This document shows, in pieces, positions 41,895-49,657 of a stretch of 49,975 bases of DNA. Positions within the stretch are counted from its first letter, which is position 1, and each line of letters begins with the position of its first letter. This DNA is from Moraxella sp. (GTDB taxonomy: Bacteria; Pseudomonadota; Gammaproteobacteria; Pseudomonadales; Moraxellaceae): the NCBI GenBank assembly GCA_030525705.1, contig JAUNEE010000005.1:1-49975 (forward strand), read 5' to 3'. Below the pieces are notes generated by a model. That model was not told the DNA's origin, ran no database searches, and was given only the letters and a program-made list of their open reading frames with translations. A program made the position numbers and the translations under genes.

Positions 41895-41926
41895 ATAAAA
41901 AGCTTTCAATTTAGCATTTGTTCTGA
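41895..41926 (+). pseudogene. Possible vestige of a third precursor gene start
   Basis: ATAAAAAGCTTTCAATTTAG and the following CATTTGTTCTGA resemble the first codons of precursor 1 (ATGAAAAACC, TTTCAATCCTAGCACTTG, TTCT). I count about 26 of 32 matching bases with one or two gaps, with ATG changed to ATA. It ends just before the -35 of the second module. Confidence 0.35.
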
Positions 41927-41933
41927 TAAAAAC

Positions 41934-41962
41934 TTGACAACTGTTCACATCTTTGTTAGAAT
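41934..41962 (+). promoter_or_regulatory. Promoter of second precursor module
   Basis: A -35 TTGACA (41934-41939), a 17-bp spacer and a -10 TAGAAT (41957-41962): close to consensus and stronger on paper than the copy-1 promoter. Confidence 0.75.
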
Positions 41963-42152
41963 AAAAAATAACCACACCAAACGATGAAGCTCCTACACAT
42001 CATCATCTAGTGTGGTTATAGACCATCGGTATTAGACTGATGGTTTTTCACAGCGTTAATTAAAGGAAAAACTTATGAAAAACTTCTCAATCCTAGCACT
42101 TACTCTAAGTGCTACCGTAGCCATCGCCCCTGCATTTGCAGAAACGACGTCT
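41954..42152 (+). repeat. Duplicated leader module, copy 2
   Basis: Nearly identical to 40557-40756. It covers the -10, both hairpins, the ribosome site and the signal-peptide codons. Confidence 0.92.
41968..42048 (+). promoter_or_regulatory. Structured RNA leader with terminator-like stem, copy 2
   Basis: The same folds as copy 1: ATAACCACAC (41968-41977)/GTGTGGTTAT (42010-42019), then ACCATCGGT (42022-42030)/ACTGATGGT (42036-42044) and a run of Ts to 42048, 26 nt before the ATG. Confidence 0.6.
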
Positions 42153-42512
42153 CATTATAATATATCAAATCCATCTAATCAACAGGCAGATTTATCTTTT
42201 GCTTTTGATAGTACAGAAAATCTACAAGCCACTGCCATGACCGATAAAGAAATGGCGGAGACGGAGGGGGCGGCTTTGCCTCAGTATATCGCAGGAGCAG
42301 CAGTAGTTGGCGGCTTTTATAATCTTGGTAGTTATGCTCATAATGTGCCAGCAAACCAAAGAACTTTGAGTGGGTATGCCACCGCCTTTGGCAGTGGAGC
42401 GGTTGGTGGTGCGGTAGCGGCAACACCTATAGGTGCAATCAGAGCTCCGATTATTGGTGGCGGTATCGTTCTTAGTGGTGGTAGTATAGCAAATAATCAG
42501 ATGCGAAAATAA
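42075..42512 (+). CDS. Secreted peptide precursor 2 (Sec signal plus GA-type leader)
   Basis: A 145-residue protein. Residues 1-22 are a Sec signal nearly identical to precursor 1. A spacer follows, then MTDKEMAETEGA (55-66) as the second leader. The body of about 79 residues begins ALPQYIAGAAVVGGFYNLG and continues with a hydrophobic, Gly-rich stretch (FGSGAVGGAVAATPIGAI, then IIGGGIVLSGGS). That composition, with many small-residue repeats, recalls Gly-zipper bacteriocins or amyloid-like subunits. There is no Cys in the body. Only the leader half is conserved with precursor 1, a pattern usual where leaders meet common machinery while cargo diversifies. Confidence 0.75.
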   Translation: MKNFSILALTLSATVAIAPAFAETTSHYNISNPSNQQADLSFAFDSTENLQATAMTDKEMAETEGAALPQYIAGAAVVGGFYNLGSYAHNVPANQRTLSGYATAFGSGAVGGAVAATPIGAIRAPIIGGGIVLSGGSIANNQMRK

Positions 42513-42533
42513 ACTTAAAAGATGATTTATAAC

Positions 42534-42570
42534 ATTATGATAGAGTTGGTGATATCATCTCTATCATAAT
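42534..42570 (+). terminator. 12-bp hairpin after precursor 2
   Basis: ATTATGATAGAG (42534-42545) pairs perfectly with CTCTATCATAAT (42559-42570) around 13 nt. No T run follows, so it may stabilise the precursor message or partially block readthrough to the membrane proteins. Confidence 0.45.
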
Positions 42571-42600
42571 AATGAAGCATTTTTAGGGGATTTTTGTGCA

Positions 42601-42855
42601 ATGGATAAGTTGGCTTATTTTCTTGCGACAATGTTGCTGTTTTCTATATTTCAATTTTTTAATACTGCTATAAAAAAAGAACATTTAAACTTGCCAAATG
42701 TTTTCTTTATATTGGCTTTTTTATTACTGGTAGGCTTGCTGTCAATTAGGCTCTTGGGAGTGACAGAAAATATTTTGCTTTATATTAGTATGTCTTTGTG
42801 TTATCCAGTTATGGGGGTGATTGCTATGCTACATATTTATAGTAAGGATAAATGA
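42601..42855 (+). CDS. Small membrane protein, 84 residues (possible immunity protein)
   Basis: Three hydrophobic segments at about residues 3-20, 32-51 and 56-78, with a short charged loop KKEHLNLPN and a basic end (IYSKDK). The ATG at 42601 lies about 12 bases after AGGGG, which is loose. DNA here is clearly more AT-rich than the flanking housekeeping genes. The family is not recognised. Position after precursor 2 suggests self-protection, by analogy with the gene behind precursor 1 though without sequence likeness. Confidence 0.55.
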   Translation: MDKLAYFLATMLLFSIFQFFNTAIKKEHLNLPNVFFILAFLLLVGLLSIRLLGVTENILLYISMSLCYPVMGVIAMLHIYSKDK

Positions 42856-42955
42856 TGGTATATACTTATTTAAAATAAAGTATATTTACTGGAATTTTTA
42901 TGTAAAAACGATTTTTCAGGAAATGGCTGTATCGTAATGGAAAAATAGAGGGGTA

Positions 42956-43180
42956 GTGTTGCTATTTTTATCTTTTGTATTAATTGTTATCTCCGCCATT
43001 ATGATTAGATGCTCGCATTTAGTGCATAAGACAGCCCATAAGTTTTTGCTTTACTTTGGCTCTATTATGCCTTTGGGTATATCTATCACTATTTTAAGCG
43101 CGAAAGGTATTGGCTATGTTATTTTTAGCTTGTGTTTTTTTGCCTTCCTATTAATTTTTTCTTTTGTGAAAATTAAATAA
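42956..43180 (+). CDS. Small membrane protein, 74 residues
   Basis: A GTG start at 42956 is preceded by AGAGGGG. There are two or three hydrophobic segments (about 1-18, 27-45 and 50-70) with a His/Lys-bearing loop (CSHLVHKTAHK) and a basic C-terminus. It is AT-rich like its neighbour. Unrecognised. It could be a second immunity protein or an accessory part of the export pair that starts 17 bp later. Confidence 0.5.
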   Translation: MLLFLSFVLIVISAIMIRCSHLVHKTAHKFLLYFGSIMPLGISITILSAKGIGYVIFSLCFFAFLLIFSFVKIK

Positions 43181-43197
43181 TACAGCGATAAAATTTT

Positions 43198-44151
43198 ATG
43201 AAGTTCAAATATTTATCAGTTTTAGTTTTAACCTTGTTGCCCGTCTTATCTTACGCCGACCTCCCGCTAACCGTGGAAGATATTTTGGCGGATAAAAACC
43301 GTTTTAAGCTTGACACAGATTTTAGTTATTATAATCACCAACAATCCTCTACCTCTGTGCAGGATTTTTCTGTAGCAGATTTGGGGAATGGGCGTATGAT
43401 TTATGTCCCGTCTTTTGGCGAGAGTTACAGTAATACGGATAGTATCATCATGGGCTTAGGCTTGCGGTATGGGGTGAGTGATAGATGGGAGCTAGGGGTT
43501 AAGAGCAATGCCATTTATCATAACGCCCGCCACCAAAACGGCACAGAGCTGACAGGCTCAAGCGATACGCACCTAAACGACATTCGTCTAAGCACACAGT
43601 ATCAATTCACGAAAAATCATACCAAACTGCCCGATATGCTCGCCTTTGGGGAATTATCCCTTTATGACAACACCCAAGGGCTAAAGTCTAAGCAGGGTGC
43701 GTCCGCCCTTGTCGGTGGGACGGTTTATACGGTGAATGACCCCATTGTGCTTAGTTTGACGGGGACGTACCACCACCAAGCAAAGCGGGAGATGGACACG
43801 GGCGGTCGTCTGGATTTGGGCGATGTGGCAACCCTAAACGGCTCGGTGGGTTTTGCGGTAAATCCTGACATTACGCTGACAGGCGGCGTCGGGGTGCGTC
43901 ATAAGTGGGCGGACGAAAGCGAGTTTGGTAGGCTTGAAGTGAACGGCACTCAGACCACGCTAAATCTTGGGCTGGCGTATGCTCTGACCGCCAGAAGCAA
44001 CCTAACGGCGAATGTCCGCACCCCCATCTCTGGCGAGGGCGGCAGTACGCTGTCGGTGGGGCTGACAACCAAGCTTGGGCAGCTGCCGCCGCCTTTATCC
44101 GAAAGATACCGTAAGCTAAACACGGCTGAAACCATTGCCCCAAGCTTATGA
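43198..44151 (+). CDS. Outer-membrane beta-barrel, putative exporter of the island
   Basis: A 317-residue protein with a Sec signal (cleavage after LSYA, residue 20). The remainder alternates polar and hydrophobic residues in amphipathic strands: IIMGLGLRYGVSDRWELGVK, TLNGSVGFAVNPDITLTGGV, TTLNLGLAYALTARSNLTAN. The barrel strands end near STLSVGLTTKLGQL, followed by a Pro-rich tail of about 25 residues, so the last residue is not the usual aromatic. It resembles transporter-like barrels of the phenol-degradation/MetA-pathway type. It overlaps the C39 peptidase gene by four bases, implying joint function, much as FapF and FapD do in Fap systems (analogy only). Confidence 0.65.
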   Translation: MKFKYLSVLVLTLLPVLSYADLPLTVEDILADKNRFKLDTDFSYYNHQQSSTSVQDFSVADLGNGRMIYVPSFGESYSNTDSIIMGLGLRYGVSDRWELGVKSNAIYHNARHQNGTELTGSSDTHLNDIRLSTQYQFTKNHTKLPDMLAFGELSLYDNTQGLKSKQGASALVGGTVYTVNDPIVLSLTGTYHHQAKREMDTGGRLDLGDVATLNGSVGFAVNPDITLTGGVGVRHKWADESEFGRLEVNGTQTTLNLGLAYALTARSNLTANVRTPISGEGGSTLSVGLTTKLGQLPPPLSERYRKLNTAETIAPSL

Positions 44152-44774
44152 AATTTTTGATGATGGCGTGCGTGCTTGCCAGTTCATTGGCTTATGCGGA
44201 CTGGCAAAGCCCCATAACGCTTAGCACCCACAGCACTTGGAAAGAGAATAGGGATAATAAAGTCACCAAGCAGGACGTGGATTATTCTTGTGGTGCGTCA
44301 TCGCTTTCGACCATTTTGACCTATTTTTATCAAAACCCTAAAACAGAAAGCGAAATTTTAGCCGACATGGCGTTGGACGATGTGATGGCGTCATTTTTAG
44401 ACCTAGCGAATGTCAGTGAAAAATACGGCTACACCGCACGTGGCATGACGATGGATTATGAAACCCTTGCCAAAATAAAAATCCCTGTCATTGTTTATGT
44501 CAATCATAAACGCAGTGACCATTTTAGTGTTGTGCGTGCCATTGATGAGCAGAAGGTTTATTTGTCGGATAGTAGCTGGGGGAATCGTACGCTGACACGC
44601 AGGCAGTTTGAGAAGTTGTGGCTTAGTGCCGATGACCACGCACTTGGCAAGGTTTTGCTTATCTTGCCCACCACCGCTACCCAAAAACAACGGGCGGACA
44701 GCACATTTACCGCCATCTTTGAAACCCAAACGCTATTAAAAGATAGCCCCAGCTTGTTTCGGCGGTTTTTATAG
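44148..44774 (+). CDS. Secreted C39-family cysteine peptidase
   Basis: A 208-residue protein with a Sec signal (MKFLMMACVLASSLAYA, cut after residue 17), so it acts in the periplasm. The papain-like C39 residues are in place: Gln42 and Cys48 in KQDVDYSCGASS, His125 in KRSDHFSVV, and Asp141 in YLSDSSWGN. C39 peptidases cut double-glycine leaders, but usually as N-terminal domains of ABC exporters. Here there is no transporter domain, as in FapD. The overlap with the barrel gene and the presence of two GA-leader precursors upstream make those precursors the likely substrates (inference). Confidence 0.82.
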   Translation: MKFLMMACVLASSLAYADWQSPITLSTHSTWKENRDNKVTKQDVDYSCGASSLSTILTYFYQNPKTESEILADMALDDVMASFLDLANVSEKYGYTARGMTMDYETLAKIKIPVIVYVNHKRSDHFSVVRAIDEQKVYLSDSSWGNRTLTRRQFEKLWLSADDHALGKVLLILPTTATQKQRADSTFTAIFETQTLLKDSPSLFRRFL

Positions 44775-44843
44775 GCGGTGATTTTGGTTCTATCGGGCGT
44801 GTTTTTTTGATAAAATACGCCTTTTTGTTTGCTTTGGGTTCTC

Positions 44844-47800
44844 ATGCGTCTAAAATCCTTGAAACTTGCTGGTTTTAAATCTTTTGCCAATCCCACGACC
44901 TTTAGTTTTAAGCATGGCATTACCGCCATTGTCGGACCGAACGGCTGTGGCAAATCCAACGTCATTGACGCCATTCGTTGGGTTTTGGGAGAAACGTCCG
45001 CCAAGCAGCTGCGAGGCGGGGCGATGAGCGATGTCATCTTTGCAGGGACGGACGGTAAGGCGGGCAAGTCTTTGGCGAGTGTGGAGCTGACCTTTGAGCA
45101 TACCCAAGATGAAAAAACAGGCATTCGCCACCCCTTGAACTTATATCAAGAGCTGACCCTAAGACGGCAGGTGACAGCGGACGGTAAGTCGGATTATTTT
45201 ATCAATGGACAACGTGTCCGCCGCCGTGATGTGGTTGATGTGTTTCTTGGGACGGGACTGGGGGCAAGAAGCTATGCTGTCATTGAGCAGGGCATGATTG
45301 GCAGGATTATCGATGCCGATGGTAACCGTTTGCGGGAGTTTATCGAAGAGGGGGCGGGTGTTTCTCGCTACCAAGCCCGCCGTGAAGAAACAGAAAAACA
45401 GCTCACCCGTGCCCGTGAAAACCTAGAGCGGCTTTCGGATTTGCAAGGCGAACTCCAAAAACAGCATAAAACCTTACAACGCCAAGCCGAGTCCGCCCAC
45501 CGCCACCAAGATTTGTCAAAAAAACTACAAACCATCGAAGAGCAAATTTTGACCCACAGGCTGTTCGATGCGTGGCAAGAGCATGGCAAATTTTCAAAAG
45601 ACCAAAGCACGCTCACGTCTGCCTTGGCGGTACTAAACCAAGAAATGCAGTCCATCAAGACCCGCTGGGACGGGGCGGCGGCGAAGCTGGGTGAACTGCA
45701 ATGGCAAAAAGATGACGCCCTGACCAAACAGCACGCCGTCACACTGGCACATCAGTCGGCACAAAATGCCCTAAGCTACGCCCAAAATGAATTCGATAAA
45801 ACCGAGACTGCTCTCACAAAAGGCGAGTCCGAGCTGTCCCGCCTGATGAGCGATGCGGGCGGGCAGGACGAGAAAAAAGCCGAGCATACCGCCCATATCG
45901 CACAGCTGACAGATGAGCTTGACCATGCCAAAAACGAGCTTCAGCTTTTAGAGTTGAAACTCTCAGACAGCCAAAATAACTGGCAACAGGTACGCCGTGA
46001 ACTGTCCGAGCTGTATCAAGAAAAACAGCAGGTGGATAATGCTTTAAGCCTTGCCACGGCAGGACTTGAGCGGGTGCGTGCCAGCCTATCCAAGCACGAA
46101 ACCAGACAGGCAGAACTCACCCAAAAACAAGCCGTCAGCGAAGGGGATTTGGCAGAAAAAATCCGTGAAAGCATGGCGAAGATGCAGAGTTTTAAAAATC
46201 AGCTTCAGGCGTTGGAGGAGCTGTCTTCGGAGGAGACGCCCGAGCTTGCACGGTTAAGTCAAGCGATGGAAACGGAGGCGGCACTACTGCGTCAAGAGGA
46301 AAAAGCCCATGACAAGCTGGTCAGTGAATACGACACCTTGCATAAGCTGGTTTATCCCCCAAAAACAGCGAAAGTTGAAAACACGCCCAAGCAAGCTGCC
46401 ACGCTGCCGCCCTTGCCTGCCATTAAAGATACGCTGACTTTGACGGATGCAGGCAAGGCGTACACAGAGCATTTGGACACATTTTTGGGATTTTTACTGG
46501 GTGATGGGGTGGGTGACTTGTCTGAGCTTGCCCTTGCCATGCATCAGCCGATGTCGCAGACGAGTGATACCCAAGCGGTATGGCTAAAAAGTAAGGGCGG
46601 TGAGCTTGCGTCTTTGCCTGCCCACTTTGTGCGGTTGTCTGGTTTTATTAAAAGCCCCAAGCTTGCCTTGTGGGAGAAAGTGGCGGTAGTGGACGAGGCG
46701 TGGTTTGTTCAGAATGGTCATGATGACACTCAGGCGTTAAACAATCATTTAGACTGGCAGACCCTGCACGCACAGGGTGTGAGTGTCGTGGCGACAAGCA
46801 CAGGCTGGCTGTTGTCTGAGGCGGGGGCTGTGCCTGTATCTAAGCTTGGGGCGAAGGGCAATGCGTTTTTAAGTCAAAGACTGGCACACTTAGAGCGGCT
46901 GGCGGTTTTGGAAGACGAGCTGTCTGCCTTGGAGATGCAGCTCGACCATCGCACCAGTGCATTAAAAAAACTAACCCAAGCTCATGAAAGCTTGAAGCTT
47001 GCTCATGAGGAGCGTGTCGCCCAGATGCGGATACTTAGCCAACGTCTGGCGAATGAAAAAACCGAGCATACCGCACTGACTTTAAAAGAAGAGAGCCTAA
47101 AAAAAGAGCAGGCGTGGCTTGAAACTGAAAAAAACCGCCTTGCCCTTGATAAAAAAGAGCTGTCCGAAGAAGAAGAGCTGCTGACCACCAAGCTTGCCAC
47201 CGCCAAGCAAAAACAAAGCGAGCTTTTGCCCACCATCAATCAAGTCAAAGCCCAAAGCGACAGCCTAAATCAAGAACAACTCATGCTGGGCGAGCGTCTG
47301 CGTCATGCTGAGGGGCGTGTGCAGGCGGTTACGCTTGAATTACAAAGCCACCGCCAAGCGTTAAGTCACCTTGAAATACTCCAAAAAACCGCACAAGAAA
47401 CCAAGTCACGACTGGGCGATGAACAGGCACGGCTTTTGGCGGTGCTTGAGACGCTGGAAAAACAACTGCCGAGTCTAAAGGCAGAAGAAAGCCGACTTGC
47501 CACAGAAGTACATGAATGCACGGTGGCGACCGAGGGCTTTGATACGCTGCTAAAGTCTTTACAAGCCGAGCAAAGCACCCTCCAAAATGAACGCACCGCT
47601 AAGCAAGAAAGTATCGATGAAGCACACGCCAACCTTGCCCGTGTGGGGGCGGAGGTGGCAGTGGCATTGGCACGGGTGCAGGACTTGGGTGAACAGCTAT
47701 CTGCACGGGTGGCGGGGTTTAATCTGTCGGCAAGATTGGCGGATTTTGCCCATACCAATTTTCAGCTTGCGGGCAATCTGGACGCACTGGCGACAGAACA

Positions 47801-48458
47801 AAAACGGCTATCGAGCGAAATTTCTAAGCTGGGGGCGGTGAATCTAAGTGCCGCTGCCGAGCTTGCCGAGCTAGAAGAGCGGCTCTCCCCGATGTTAAAA
47901 GAAATCGAGGACGTGCAGGCGAGTATCAGCACCCTAGAAAACGCCATCAGTACCATCAATCAAAAAACCAAAGTGCTGTTTTTAGACACATTAAAATCGG
48001 TGAATGATGAGCTGTCTGTGCTGTTTTCTAAAGTCTTTGGCGGGGGGCAGGCAAGCCTGACGTTAATGGACGATGAAACGCTGTCTAAGGCGGATAAATG
48101 GCGGGCGGGGCTGGTTTTGATGGCACAGCCAAAAGGCAAGAAAAACTCACGCCTTGCGGTGTTGTCTGGTGGGGAGAAGACCCTGACGGCATTGTGCTTG
48201 ATTTTTGCGATTTTCAAACAAAATCCCGCACCGTTTTGTGTGCTTGATGAGGTGGACGCCCCCCTAGATGACGCCAATGTCGGACGCTTTACGGGGCTGA
48301 TTGGGGAGCTTGCCAGTGAGGTGCAGTTTATTTTTATCAGCCATAATAAGCTCGCCATGCAGACCGCCCACGAATTAAAGGGCGTAACAATGCCAACGGC
48401 AGGCATCTCTGCTTTAGTGTCTGTGAACCTTGATGAGGCGATGGCGATGGTGGGGTGA
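44844..48458 (+). CDS. smc: Chromosome partition protein SMC
   Basis: A 1204-residue structural maintenance of chromosomes ATPase. The N-terminus has LAGFKSFANPTTF and Walker A GPNGCGKSN (31-39). Two long coiled coils flank a divergent hinge (about 500-680) that lacks the canonical Gly-rich motif, as in other Pseudomonas/Acinetobacter-type proteins. The C-terminal head has LSGGEKTLTAL and Walker B FCVLDEVDAPLDDANV. The frame is open from a TTG at 44829, but the ATG at 44844 gives the family's MRLKSLKLAGF. It follows the island by 69 bp with its own AT-rich leader; no scpA or scpB is in the window. Confidence 0.95.
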   Translation: MRLKSLKLAGFKSFANPTTFSFKHGITAIVGPNGCGKSNVIDAIRWVLGETSAKQLRGGAMSDVIFAGTDGKAGKSLASVELTFEHTQDEKTGIRHPLNLYQELTLRRQVTADGKSDYFINGQRVRRRDVVDVFLGTGLGARSYAVIEQGMIGRIIDADGNRLREFIEEGAGVSRYQARREETEKQLTRARENLERLSDLQGELQKQHKTLQRQAESAHRHQDLSKKLQTIEEQILTHRLFDAWQEHGKFSKDQSTLTSALAVLNQEMQSIKTRWDGAAAKLGELQWQKDDALTKQHAVTLAHQSAQNALSYAQNEFDKTETALTKGESELSRLMSDAGGQDEKKAEHTAHIAQLTDELDHAKNELQLLELKLSDSQNNWQQVRRELSELYQEKQQVDNALSLATAGLERVRASLSKHETRQAELTQKQAVSEGDLAEKIRESMAKMQSFKNQLQALEELSSEETPELARLSQAMETEAALLRQEEKAHDKLVSEYDTLHKLVYPPKTAKVENTPKQAATLPPLPAIKDTLTLTDAGKAYTEHLDTFLGFLLGDGVGDLSELALAMHQPMSQTSDTQAVWLKSKGGELASLPAHFVRLSGFIKSPKLALWEKVAVVDEAWFVQNGHDDTQALNNHLDWQTLHAQGVSVVATSTGWLLSEAGAVPVSKLGAKGNAFLSQRLAHLERLAVLEDELSALEMQLDHRTSALKKLTQAHESLKLAHEERVAQMRILSQRLANEKTEHTALTLKEESLKKEQAWLETEKNRLALDKKELSEEEELLTTKLATAKQKQSELLPTINQVKAQSDSLNQEQLMLGERLRHAEGRVQAVTLELQSHRQALSHLEILQKTAQETKSRLGDEQARLLAVLETLEKQLPSLKAEESRLATEVHECTVATEGFDTLLKSLQAEQSTLQNERTAKQESIDEAHANLARVGAEVAVALARVQDLGEQLSARVAGFNLSARLADFAHTNFQLAGNLDALATEQKRLSSEISKLGAVNLSAAAELAELEERLSPMLKEIEDVQASISTLENAISTINQKTKVLFLDTLKSVNDELSVLFSKVFGGGQASLTLMDDETLSKADKWRAGLVLMAQPKGKKNSRLAVLSGGEKTLTALCLIFAIFKQNPAPFCVLDEVDAPLDDANVGRFTGLIGELASEVQFIFISHNKLAMQTAHELKGVTMPTAGISALVSVNLDEAMAMVG

Positions 48459-48489
48459 TTGAATTATGTTATTTTAAATGGCACGATTT

Positions 48490-48517
48490 GTAGGGGCGAA
48501 TTGCAATTCGCCCCTAC
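48490..48517. repeat. 28-bp perfect palindrome
   Basis: GTAGGGGCGAATT (48490-48502) and AATTCGCCCCTAC (48505-48517) are perfect 13-bp arms around GC. It lies between convergent smc and the nucleotidyltransferase gene. There is no T run, so it is more like a REP-type intergenic repeat than a standard terminator, though it could stop transcription from both sides. Confidence 0.7.
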
Positions 48518-48571
48518 GGGCAGGTGGTAAATTTTGTACCAATTTTTAAATTCTTTGTATAACGATAAACT

Positions 48572-49657
48572 TTAATGAGTTGAATATAAAAATTCCCTAA
48601 CCTGAATTAAATTATTTAAAATCGCCACTTCATCAGGCATATCTGGCAAATTGCTATTTTTAAATTGTTCTATAATTTCATTACTTAACCTATCCGCCCA
48701 TTCCACCAAATCATCATAATCAAATTCCCCTGCTTTAATTGCCAATAATTCATCTCGGTTGGCTCTTTTGACAATTACTTTGCCTGTTGTGGCAATGTCT
48801 TGTGCTATTTGTAATAAACGAATGGTGTGCATCATATTTTTGCTGTCATAGCCTTTATTGTGCTTTTCGGTCGTTTGATAACGCACTTCATTTCTATTTT
48901 CTACCCACGCCCAATAGTCGCCATAATCTTTGCAATATTTGGAAAAGCCCATTTGATTAAAGGATAAATAAGCAATGGGCTTAATACCCTTTGGAATGGG
49001 GCTTAATAAGACTTGGGTAGCATTGTCTTTTTTGATAATACCATTAAAATTCATTGTGCCATTTTCACTGTCATCAACAAATAACGCATAAAGCTGTGTG
49101 GTATGGGGCATTGCCGATAGCCCAATTTGCGATTGGTTGATATGATTGTCCATCAGCCATTTGGTTAATTCTACCGCTTTATTGTCCACCAACACATAAC
49201 AAAACGCCAAAATGCTCTTTTTGTCTTTTGCCATTGGATTGACAATTTTTTTATTGAAACCCCGTGCTTTTTTGATTTGAGCACTGGCAAAACCCACAAA
49301 AGTTTGCTCGCACACTTTACTAATAAACCATTCGGGTTTAAAAGTATCCATTATCGGATGTTTATAAAGAATCTTATCGCATGGCGTGGCAAGAAGCTCC
49401 ATCATATTGGGATTGTTTTGTAATAACAATTCTATAAATCTCCCCAATTCATAATACACAATGTCATTACTTTCATTGCTGACTTGGGCGATATAATCTT
49501 TGTGCAAACCATAATAATGCGATTTTGGCAAATAAAACACGCCTTTAATGTCCGTATCCGAAGTGGGCGTATCCAGTCCATACGCCTTTGAGCCTGATAG
49601 ACATTCTAATAAAATTAAGTTTTGGGCTTTTAAATCATCAATGGTTAATTTTAACAT
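48572..49657 (-). CDS. Nucleotidyltransferase of the RlaP/COG3541 type
   Basis: A 361-residue protein with a DNA polymerase beta-like nucleotidyltransferase core at the N-terminus: GSKAYGL, then TSDTDIKGVF, giving Gly22-Ser23 and the metal-binding Asp34 and Asp36. The rest is helical and includes YYELGRFIELLLQNNPNMMELL, typical of the RNA-repair-associated beta family (RlaP). Substrate unknown; RNA or nucleotide transfer is proposed for the family. It overlaps the upstream gene by seven bases. DNA is AT-rich compared with the central window, suggesting acquisition. Confidence 0.75.
   Translation of the reverse strand: MLKLTIDDLKAQNLILLECLSGSKAYGLDTPTSDTDIKGVFYLPKSHYYGLHKDYIAQVSNESNDIVYYELGRFIELLLQNNPNMMELLATPCDKILYKHPIMDTFKPEWFISKVCEQTFVGFASAQIKKARGFNKKIVNPMAKDKKSILAFCYVLVDNKAVELTKWLMDNHINQSQIGLSAMPHTTQLYALFVDDSENGTMNFNGIIKKDNATQVLLSPIPKGIKPIAYLSFNQMGFSKYCKDYGDYWAWVENRNEVRYQTTEKHNKGYDSKNMMHTIRLLQIAQDIATTGKVIVKRANRDELLAIKAGEFDYDDLVEWADRLSNEIIEQFKNSNLPDMPDEVAILNNLIQVREFLYSTH

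Noticed and set aside
40537-44774. Standard C39-ABC bacteriocin locus (McbABCI type)
   Set aside because: The C39 protein has a Sec signal and no transporter or ATPase domain, and no membrane fusion protein is present.
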